A DNA stretch of 50,986 nucleotides from Rothia koreensis (GTDB lineage Bacteria; Actinomycetota; Actinomycetes; Actinomycetales; Micrococcaceae), in NCBI RefSeq assembly GCF_004136575.1, contig NZ_NOIQ01000017.1, positions 1 to 50,986 of the forward strand. The letters run 5' to 3'. The notes below the pieces were generated by a model. It was not told the DNA's origin. It made no database searches and was given only the letters and a program-made list of their open reading frames with translations. This document shows positions 6,722 to 13,320 of this stretch, in pieces; positions within the stretch are counted from its first letter, which is position 1, and the number at the start of each line of letters is the position of its first letter. The translations under genes and the position numbers were made by a program.

Positions 6722-6773
6722 GATCTAGTGGACCTTTCTTGGTGTGGGGAATAGATGTGTTAGTCTGGAACAT

Positions 6774-7550
6774 TCAGCGGACGAGGTAGCCGCCGTCGAC
6801 GGTCAGAACGTGGCCGTTGACGTAATTGGACGCTCGCGACGCGAGGAAGACGACGGTCCCCATCAGATCGGCAACCTCACCCCACCGACCTGCTGGAATG
6901 TGCTCAAGAACGCGACGACTGGCCTCGGGGTCGGCCCGGGTTGCGGTGGTGATGGCGGTCGCGAAGTAGCCGGGTGCGATCGCGTTAACTTGAATGCCGT
7001 ATCCGGCAAGTTCATCACAGTATGCCTTGGTGAACCCCACGATTCCGTGCTTAGTTGCCGCGTAGGCCGGGGACCCCTGGCCGCCGAGAAAAGCGAACAG
7101 TGAGGCGATGTTGATGATCTTGCCGGATTTCTGTGCAGTGAAATGTTCGATGGCCGCGTGGGAAAGGGCGAAGGGGGCCGTCAGATTGATATCAAGCATC
7201 GGATCCCATTGTGAGCGATCAAAGTTCTCGACGTTTCCCAACTTGGAGATTCCAGCTGAATTGACAATGATATCCAGACCGCCCAGACGGTCGATCGCGG
7301 TAGAGATTATCTGCTCTGGTGCTTTATTGGATGTTATGTCGATTTCGAAAAACTCATATTTTTTCCCGGTTTCCTCGATGAGGTGTCGGGTCGTGCCATC
7401 GTCATCGACGATGCTTGGTACGAAAATGTCTGCTCCTGCTTTGGCCAGTGCGAGGGAGAAAGCTTGTCCCAGACCGGAGTTGCCTCCGGTCACGAGAGCG
7501 ACCTTTCCCTGAAGAGAAAAGTGGTCGAGGGAGAAATCAGTTATTTCCAT
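6774..7550 (-). CDS. Short-chain dehydrogenase/reductase of the gluconate/deoxygluconate dehydrogenase type
   Basis: A classical SDR of 258 aa: T-G-G-N-S-G-L-G-Q nucleotide loop at ~19-27, N-S-A-G at ~98-101, catalytic Ser in the N-I-A-S-L-F segment, Y-A-A-T-K active-site motif, and the C-terminal V-D-G-G-Y-L. Best match by pattern is the KduD/gluconate-5-dehydrogenase group, NAD(P)-dependent oxidation of a secondary alcohol on a sugar acid or polyol. The start at 7550 follows AAAGGAC; an upstream in-frame extension lacks coding character. It lies between the permease and the FAD oxidase in one minus-strand operon and probably oxidises the imported substrate before or after phosphorylation. 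Confidence 0.85.
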   Translation of the reverse strand: MEITDFSLDHFSLQGKVALVTGGNSGLGQAFSLALAKAGADIFVPSIVDDDGTTRHLIEETGKKYEFFEIDITSNKAPEQIISTAIDRLGGLDIIVNSAGISKLGNVENFDRSQWDPMLDINLTAPFALSHAAIEHFTAQKSGKIINIASLFAFLGGQGSPAYAATKHGIVGFTKAYCDELAGYGIQVNAIAPGYFATAITTATRADPEASRRVLEHIPAGRWGEVADLMGTVVFLASRASNYVNGHVLTVDGGYLVR

Positions 7551-7654
7551 GGTGAGGTCCTTTGGATTGCAGGGGCCGGGTTTGTATGTATTCGATAATG
7601 CACAGCGCAAGATATTCGTCAGGGTTGGTTTACCCAGCTGGTACGGGGCACTGT

Positions 7655-8923
7655 TTACGCGGGCGCCGAGATGCCGGAAGTGAGCTCGCGGTGATATGTT
7701 CGCAATGTGAGCACACACAGCAATACGCCTACGGCTGCGGCAACGACGAGTACGAGGAACATTGCGGTGAAACCGCCGTGACTAGGGACATGGTTGGATG
7801 CATCGCCGATCCACCATGAGGCCAAAGCTGGCAAGAAAGCATCGGGCAGGTACGCGAGTCCGGAGGCAAGGCCAATGACGCCACCGCGTTGCTCGACGGA
7901 TACGCCGAGCTCACCGATCGACGCCCAGTAGACACCACGAGCAGCGAATACGGCCAAGCTCATGACGATCATCAGAGCCACCGCGACCCATACCAGACTA
8001 TTGTGCTGCGGCAAGACCATGTAGCCGATGGCGGTCAAACCGACAACTACAAAGGTCAGTAACAAGAATCGTGGAGTGGACCGGAACACTTTATCCACGA
8101 GGACTCCACCGATCGGACCGGCTACAAATTGGAAGACGTATGTGCGAAGGACGCCGATCACTCCGATGAGACCCGTCGCAACACCGAACCCGTCTTGCAA
8201 CAGAGGAGTCAGGTAGCCCATGAGGGTGTAGAAGCAATACATCATCATGACGGTTCCACCGATGAGCCAGGTGTATTTGTTCGTGGCCGCGGCGAGTAGT
8301 TCTCGCAGCGTGACCGCTTGGCGTTCCGCCTTATCAAGTTGGTCCTTGCCCTGGCGGACAACCAGGTAAACGCATACCGCGAGCACTAGGCACAGCAACC
8401 CGTATATGCGAATCAGAGTAACTACTCCCGCGCTGGCAACGACGGCTTTGGCGACGATCGCGGATCCGATCAGTCCGATGACTGTGGTGGTCAGGCCACG
8501 GATGCCCTCGAGAAAACCAAAGAGCCGACCTTGTTGGCCCTCTGAACCCAGAAGACTGACGGATTTGACCAAGGCGGGCCAGTACAAGCCTGTCCCGAGT
8601 ACTGCGAACAGAATATGAACCACTAGTACAGGCCAGTAGCCGGGTGCAGTCGAGGCGTAGAGGTCCAGGACACCGGTTCCCAGCAGGGCCACGACAATGA
8701 GCATTTTGGGCGAGAATTTGTCAGCAAACCAGCCCCCAACGAAATACATAACGACCGCTACAGTCCCGAAAACAGAGGTCACGGATCCATATTGCTGAAG
8801 CGTGAGTTCGAAAGCCTTGGCACCATCCTCGAGGAACAGAAATCGCAGGTAAGCGACTTGGAAGATGACACCTCCCGTCATGGCGAGGATGACAAAGCTG
8901 ATCATCCTGCTGGATTGAGTCAT
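7655..8923 (-). CDS. MFS transporter, 12 membrane segments
   Basis: The 422-aa protein is strongly hydrophobic with about 12 predicted helices. It has the loop G-G-W-F-A-D-K-F-S between helices 2 and 3 (MFS motif A, G-x-x-x-D-x-x-x) and G-G-V-L-V-D-K-V-F at the equivalent place in the second half, as in proton-coupled sugar-phosphate, glycerol-3-phosphate or organic-acid permeases. The start at 8923 follows AAAGGAG. First gene after the leader terminator at 9000-9057, hence the first gene to be switched on by antitermination; it should import the substrate of the operon. Confidence 0.85.
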   Translation of the reverse strand: MTQSSRMISFVILAMTGGVIFQVAYLRFLFLEDGAKAFELTLQQYGSVTSVFGTVAVVMYFVGGWFADKFSPKMLIVVALLGTGVLDLYASTAPGYWPVLVVHILFAVLGTGLYWPALVKSVSLLGSEGQQGRLFGFLEGIRGLTTTVIGLIGSAIVAKAVVASAGVVTLIRIYGLLCLVLAVCVYLVVRQGKDQLDKAERQAVTLRELLAAATNKYTWLIGGTVMMMYCFYTLMGYLTPLLQDGFGVATGLIGVIGVLRTYVFQFVAGPIGGVLVDKVFRSTPRFLLLTFVVVGLTAIGYMVLPQHNSLVWVAVALMIVMSLAVFAARGVYWASIGELGVSVEQRGGVIGLASGLAYLPDAFLPALASWWIGDASNHVPSHGGFTAMFLVLVVAAAVGVLLCVLTLRTYHRELTSGISAPA

Positions 8924-8999
8924 GGGACCACTCCTTTGTGGAAGACCTATACGTCCGTCGGGCGCGTGTTGTATGGCGACAGCAGCCACGAGAAGGTAC

Positions 9000-9057
9000 A
9001 AAAAAAGAGACCAGGGGGCGTAGTCATTCCGCGAACGGACTGACGCCACTGATCTCT
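9000..9057 (-). terminator. Leader terminator, likely target of the GlpP-like antiterminator
   Basis: Minus-strand RNA forms a long stem: 9046-9057 pairs with 9006-9017 (11 of 12 pairs, one of them G-U), and the stem continues inward with GACT/AGTC and ACGCC/GGCGT. Seven U residues (9006-9000) follow. It stands between the glpP-like gene and the permease start at 8923, so it would stop transcription of the catabolic genes unless overcome. A second hairpin (GCCAGGA/TCCTGGC, 9074-9090) precedes it and could be part of the antiterminator fold. Confidence 0.75.
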
Positions 9058-9157
9058 TGTTCTCTAACGTGACGGCCAGGAAGATCCTGGCTTATGAAAT
9101 TTTATGCAAGCGTAGCAGGCGAGGAGGAAAGATGTCCAGCTGCGCCGTTGGAGTCCC

Positions 9158-9745
9158 TCACATCTTCCACACTTTTTGGTCCGAGGTTGCGATGGCCAGT
9201 GCGCCGGCTTCGAGCGCGGCGTTGACTTCCCGCCTTTCACAGACTAGTCCGCCAGCAATGATCGGGGTTGAAAAGTCATCGCGTAGCCACTCGATGACTC
9301 GAGGAACACAACCCGGCAGGATTTCCACGAAGTCGGGCTCTCCCTGTTTCAACGTGCGAGGCAGCTGACGATAGGAGATCGAGTCGACGAGGAACGATCG
9401 CTGTATACCGATCAGTCCAGCTTTTCGAGCGGCGCGTACGACTGTTGGTTTTGAGGTCAGGATCCCATCGGTGTCTGTCGTAGAAGCGAACCAACGGACG
9501 GCTTCGTCGTGCGAGGAGATTCCTTCTATGAAGTCGATATTGACCAGGGCCAGCTTGCCCGCGTTTTTGACCCGATCCACGATTCCAGCGATGTCGATGA
9601 GTGTTCCATAAAGTATGAAGAACACTTCGCGTTCGGAACGTAGGGCCGCGGAAAGTGACTTCTCGTCTTTGATGCTAGCGATAACGGGGTCGGCCTCGAG
9701 GGAGGCCAAGAGGTTTGCGGCATTACCCTTGCCGTTGGGCTTCAC
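9158..9745 (-). CDS. GlpP-like glycerol-3-phosphate-responsive antiterminator
   Basis: The 195-aa product matches the GlpP family along its whole length: I-A-S-I-K-D-E-K-S-L near the start, V-F-F-I-L-Y-G-T, A-L-V-N-I-D-F-I-E-G-I-S-S, D-G-I-L-T-S-K, I-G-I-Q-R-S-F-L-V-D-S, V-E-I-L-P-G-C-V-P-R-V and P-I-I-A-G-G-L-V near the C-terminus. In Bacillus, GlpP with glycerol-3-phosphate binds the leader of glp mRNAs and lets RNA polymerase read through a terminator. Start is GTG at 9745 after GAGGAG. A strong terminator follows the gene and precedes the permease, exactly the arrangement expected for leader control. The effector here may be glycerol-3-phosphate or another phosphorylated polyol made by the FGGY kinase. 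Confidence 0.85.
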   Translation of the reverse strand: MKPNGKGNAANLLASLEADPVIASIKDEKSLSAALRSEREVFFILYGTLIDIAGIVDRVKNAGKLALVNIDFIEGISSHDEAVRWFASTTDTDGILTSKPTVVRAARKAGLIGIQRSFLVDSISYRQLPRTLKQGEPDFVEILPGCVPRVIEWLRDDFSTPIIAGGLVCERREVNAALEAGALAIATSDQKVWKM

Positions 9746-10038
9746 GTTTTCTCCTCTGATGTTGCCTAGGGGGAGTCTACAGATCTCCTCGGCAGGTATA
9801 TCTCCCAGCGTCTGAAGCTTGTCGTATAGAGAACGACCACTTGTACTGCTGATGTCTGCTCTTACTGGACACCGGAAGATCCTTGACGTTTGGAATCTCG
9901 GATCGTCCCGGCATGTGGACAGTTGAGAGGCAGCCAGCGGATTTGCCTTGATACCGGGTCGTGCCCGTCCGTCGCCTTTAAACTGCTGTGTCTACCCCGC
10001 TGATGCGAGAACACGCGGGGTAGGCACAGTGCGGGCGA

Positions 10039-10566
10039 TTAGTCGCCATTATAGAAGGGGTGGGTCACGGATTCACGGGAGCCCACAAGGCCAAGACGAG
10101 CTTCTTGGCCTTGTCCATCTATGGCCTCACGGAGCGCGGACAAAGTCGCTTCGCGACTTGAGTGGCGCACTTCGGTTTCGTCCGCGGCTTCCGGATCGAG
10201 CCACAAGGACACCAGGACCACGGTCTCCTGGTCAGCCCCAAGCAGGTCTTCGGCGACCGCATCGAGTACTCCCTGTGATATCCCGACCTGGGCAGCTCCG
10301 GAAACGAGCGATTGCTCGAGGTCGGTCACCGCGGGGGTCTTGTTCAGAATCACGGTCGGTGGATTAACCGTGACATAGGAGGGCTGATCCGGCCCCAGGC
10401 AGGCCAAGATCGGCGTGAACCCGGACGTTGGCGATGTAAAGACCTGGGCGATTCCAGCCGCCGTGGGCGATCCCCGCCGGGCGAGCAGGACGTTGACGTG
10501 GCAACCGTTGGGTGTCTTGCCTCCCCATCCTTGCGAGAGCTTTCCGTCGATGTCTGACGTTGACAT
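10039..10566 (-). CDS. Formaldehyde-activating enzyme (Fae) family protein
   Basis: The 175-aa protein carries the Fae pattern: C-H-V-N-V-L-L-A-R-R-G-S-P-T-A-A-G with the conserved His at about 23, S-G-F-T-P-I-L-A-C-L-G-P near 50, V-N-P-P-T-V-I-L-N-K near 70, and G-A-A-Q-V-G-I-S-Q-G-V-L-D-A-V-A near 90. Fae proper condenses formaldehyde with tetrahydromethanopterin in methylotrophs. Actinobacteria normally use mycothiol instead, so a paralogous carbonyl-binding role is possible. The C-terminal ~50 residues extend past the Fae core and contain no known motif. Start at 10566 after AAAAGGAG. It reads in the same direction as the catabolic operon but is about 290 bases upstream, probably a separate unit. 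Confidence 0.75.
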   Translation of the reverse strand: MSTSDIDGKLSQGWGGKTPNGCHVNVLLARRGSPTAAGIAQVFTSPTSGFTPILACLGPDQPSYVTVNPPTVILNKTPAVTDLEQSLVSGAAQVGISQGVLDAVAEDLLGADQETVVLVSLWLDPEAADETEVRHSSREATLSALREAIDGQGQEARLGLVGSRESVTHPFYNGD

Positions 10567-11044
10567 GGTTTTCTCCTTTTCTTGTTTGGGTGTGTACGCA
10601 GTAGCTGTGGCTTTTTATCTGTGGCTCACGGCTTTCTGTCGGTCTGTGTTGGCGCGGCTACCGGTTAGGCGGAGGTTCTTCCCTGCGGTTTCAGGGGCCA
10701 AAAAGACGCCTCCGACGTTCCGAAGGAGTCGGTACACGTACCGATCGAGGAGGCCCGCTCCGACATACACCGCCATGGGCGGTGCCATGCTTCGGCAGAC
10801 GGTGACCGAGCATAAAGGAAGCCGCCGCACGATGCAGCGTCTCAGTCCAGGGTCTGATCAAGCGCGGGATGCCACCGGCGGATGCTCATATAGACGAGAT
10901 TTCAGGATGGACCCCGGAGATCATCGATGCGTGCCAGGCCGGCTGGGCGAAGCTAGGACCGGGACGTTACCCCAAAAATGAGAAGCCACGGGAAGCCCAG
11001 CGTATCTACGCCGAGCGATCGTGCCAACGATGCGCTACCTCCTA
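10567..11044. other. Stretch without a supported gene
   Basis: Several short frames cross this region on both strands, none with a ribosome binding site or recognisable domain. A frame from 10869 on the plus strand (W-T-P-E-I-I-D-A-C-Q-A-G-W-A-K-L) reads like a protein fragment but has no start signal and is interrupted by the hicA promoter. Confidence 0.4.
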
Positions 11045-11073
11045 TTGCAGAGCGGTTCTAGGCGGGGTAGAAT
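11045..11073 (+). promoter_or_regulatory. Promoter of the second hicAB pair, leaderless start
   Basis: TTGCAG (11045-11050) and TAGAAT (11068-11073) are spaced by 17 bp; the ATG of hicA is at 11080, six bases after the -10 box, with no Shine-Dalgarno. Same arrangement as the promoter at 1177-1206. Confidence 0.55.
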
Positions 11074-11079
11074 ATTGTT

Positions 11080-11295
11080 ATGACGAGGCAGCAAGAGATT
11101 TTGAAGAAGCTCCGCAAAGCGGCCAGGTCGGCCGGGTACACCTTCGAGTTCTCGCGCTCCGGCGGTAACCACGATATCTACGATCTGGACGGTGTGATGA
11201 TCGTGGTTCCTCGTCATCGAGATATCAACGAGCTGACAGCGGTCAGCATCTATAAGGCCGCGGAGACCAAGCTAGGAGAGAAGTGGTGGAAATGA
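11080..11295 (+). CDS. hicA: HicA-type toxin, second copy
   Basis: The 71-aa product has an amphipathic N-terminal helix (Q-Q-E-I-L-K-K-L-R-K-A-A-R-S-A-G-Y) followed by S-R-S-G-G-N-H-D-I-Y-D-L-D-G, with His in the place of the HicA catalytic residue, then V-V-P-R-H-R-D-I-N-E-L-T-A-V-S-I-Y-K. It is only distantly similar to the first HicA of the window, so the two pairs are probably not cross-neutralising. Its TGA overlaps the ATG of hicB (ATGA), giving coupled translation of toxin and antitoxin. Confidence 0.8.
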   Translation: MTRQQEILKKLRKAARSAGYTFEFSRSGGNHDIYDLDGVMIVVPRHRDINELTAVSIYKAAETKLGEKWWK

Positions 11296-11666
11296 CTACC
11301 TACGCAGTAACTGCTCAGCGCTCAGGGCGGTATTGGCATCTGGAAGTAGAGGGTCTGTCTCAGGGTACTCAGGCCCGGAACCTGACTGAGGCCGAGGTGA
11401 TGGTCAAGGAACTGATCTCGATTCTGACCGGGCAAGACCTGGATCAGGTGCGGGTGGAAATTACCGTCCGGGTCCCGGAGCAGATCCGTGAAGTTCAGGA
11501 AGAGGCCAGTAAGTACCGTGCTGAAGCAGAACATGCATCTACGTTGGCGGCAGCGAAATCGCGAGAAGCTGCTCGGCTGATGCGCGAGCAGGGGATGACG
11601 CTGAAAGATATTGGGCAGGTTTTGCACGTGTCGCATCAACGTGCCGGACAGCTGGTTGCTGGTTAG
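11292..11666 (+). CDS. hicB: HicB-type antitoxin, second copy
   Basis: The 124-aa protein repeats the layout of the first HicB: beta-rich N-terminus (Y-A-V-T-A-Q-R-S-G-R-Y-W-H-L-E-V-E-G-L, then T-Q-A-R-N-L-T-E-A), charged helix at ~60-95, and C-terminal HTH (M-T-L-K-D-I-G-Q-V-L-H-V-S-H-Q-R-A-G-Q-L-V). A frameshifted relic of a very similar HTH lies at 16868-16978. The start at 11292 is chosen because its ATG overlaps the hicA stop. Confidence 0.8.
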   Translation: MTTYAVTAQRSGRYWHLEVEGLSQGTQARNLTEAEVMVKELISILTGQDLDQVRVEITVRVPEQIREVQEEASKYRAEAEHASTLAAAKSREAARLMREQGMTLKDIGQVLHVSHQRAGQLVAG

Positions 11667-11700
11667 TCGACGCGACGGGGCAAGGAGAGACGGCTACCGG

Positions 11701-11748
11701 GTGGCGTGAGAGTGCTCCACCGTTCAGGGTGGAGGTGAATCACGACGG
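11701..11748 (+). repeat. Hairpin repeat, IS200/IS605 right-end-like (best plus-strand copy)
   Basis: CTCCACC (11715-11721) pairs with GGTGGAG (11728-11734) around a GTTCAG loop, preceded by GGCGTGAGAG and followed by GAATCACGACGG. The copy at 46207-46250 (minus strand) shares the upstream CGTGAGAG, the stem and GAATCAC; the copy at 449-482 shares the end. Flanking CTACCGG (before) and CCGGTAG (after, 11748-11755) form an outer stem here. Confidence 0.65.
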
Positions 11749-11838
11749 CCGGTAGACCCATAGGCTCGCGAGACCGTAATCGAGCTCTGTTGTCATGGGG
11801 CCAAGCCCTCCAGGGCTGCCGACCCTCCATAGCCATCA

Positions 11839-13263
11839 TTAGTCATTAGAGGAGGGCCTCCGCTGAGGTTGTTCTATACGGCGGGTAGCCTGATTATTGG
11901 ATCCGGGGTCCCAGGACGTCGTAAACAACGTAATGAGCGCGACGACCGGGAACGCCACAATAACGAACATCGTCGTCCTTACGCCGAGAGTTGAGAGCAT
12001 TATGGGGAATAGAAACAACCCACAGATGGATCCGCAACGAACCATAGTTTCGGCCCATCCGGTACCTACACCGCGCAACTCGGTCGGATAAGAAATCGCG
12101 GCAAGGGTCTTACTCATCGGGCCCGGCCCAAAATGGTGGCCGAACATCATCAGCGCGACCAAGAAAATAGGTACAAGGGAGACATCACCTTCGGAGCTAA
12201 TGCCGAGTACCCCGAGAGCCGCAATTGCTATGATAACCATGACGTATCCGATCTTGCCCAGGGAGACAGTGCCGAACCTGGCCGTCAGATACGACTGTAG
12301 AATCCCCGCAAGGAACGCACACAGATGCGCCACGATGGTAGCCACTATGGTCGACACCAGGTCGGTTCCGAACACTAGACCTGCGATGATCGGAATATAA
12401 AAGCCTATGGCATAATACTGAAAAGACTGAACAAAAGCGGTGATCGTCACCAGGACAGTCCGTGAAGCGAAGACATGTGTGAATAGCTCACGCACCCCGA
12501 ACTTGGCGGAGCCTCCCTTTTGCAATTCGTCCGAAAAATCATCAGCTATAGATACACGAACCCCATATACCGAGGAGAATACGTGGGCAGCTTTATCAAT
12601 GCTTTGGTGCTTGGCTGCCCAGAGGGGGCTCTCTTCGGAATAAATGAGACGGAGGATCAAGGAGAATGCGGCCGGGATCGCTCCGCAGCCAATAACGATC
12701 CTCCACAGGTGGTCCGTGATGCCTTGCAGTGCGAAGGGTAGGGCGATCGCTACGCCTGCGATCGTAGCGATAGAGGCGACCGGTTGCCACAGATTGATCC
12801 ATCGGGCCTTGGCATTGGCCGAACTGCTTAGGATCTCGGCCATGAAACTGAGCGCGACAGGCAAATCAAGTCCGACCGCTACGCCCATGACGAATCTCCA
12901 GAACAGCAGGGAGAGGAACCCTTGAGCGAAGGCGATTCCCAAGGGGGCAGCGACTAGGAGGAATCCGCAGATGATAAATAGCCGGTAGCGACCCGTCTTG
13001 TCCGCGAGAATCCCGCCGAGTAGAGAGCTGATGAGCGCACCCACACCTGTAATAGAGGTAGCAATTCCAGTCTGCGTTTCATTCAGTCCAAAGTCTGCCG
13101 TTAGTGTCGACAGGCCCACGCTCATGCTGGAGAAATCGTAATTGTCGGCGAATATCGAAGCCAACGCAGTGATGAACAGTATTATCACGCGCTTCGAGGC
13201 CCTAGGGTGGGTGTTGACGTAATCGATAATGTCGTTCCGGCTATGCAGGGTGATATCAGCCAT
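11839..13263 (-). CDS. MFS transporter, sugar or aromatic-acid porter type
   Basis: The protein is 474 aa with about 12 membrane helices. L-L-G-G-I-L-A-D-K-T-G-R-Y-R in the helix 2-3 loop is MFS motif A, F-W-R-F-V-M-G-V-A-V-G-L-D-L-P is the helix 4 motif, and Y-P-T-E-L-R-G-V-G-T-G is the signature at the start of the second half common to sugar porters and the aromatic-acid/proton symporters. The start at 13263 has GAGAGG eight bases upstream; a GTG at 13272 is possible. Gene order FAD oxidoreductase to MFS with 57 bases between them indicates one operon under LacI control. It probably imports the oxidoreductase substrate. Confidence 0.85.
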   Translation of the reverse strand: MADITLHSRNDIIDYVNTHPRASKRVIILFITALASIFADNYDFSSMSVGLSTLTADFGLNETQTGIATSITGVGALISSLLGGILADKTGRYRLFIICGFLLVAAPLGIAFAQGFLSLLFWRFVMGVAVGLDLPVALSFMAEILSSSANAKARWINLWQPVASIATIAGVAIALPFALQGITDHLWRIVIGCGAIPAAFSLILRLIYSEESPLWAAKHQSIDKAAHVFSSVYGVRVSIADDFSDELQKGGSAKFGVRELFTHVFASRTVLVTITAFVQSFQYYAIGFYIPIIAGLVFGTDLVSTIVATIVAHLCAFLAGILQSYLTARFGTVSLGKIGYVMVIIAIAALGVLGISSEGDVSLVPIFLVALMMFGHHFGPGPMSKTLAAISYPTELRGVGTGWAETMVRCGSICGLFLFPIMLSTLGVRTTMFVIVAFPVVALITLFTTSWDPGSNNQATRRIEQPQRRPSSND

Positions 13264-13320
13264 CACAGTCACCTCTCAGGTCTCGTTCTCCGACGCAGTG
13301 CGGCGTTACGGTAAGCATGC

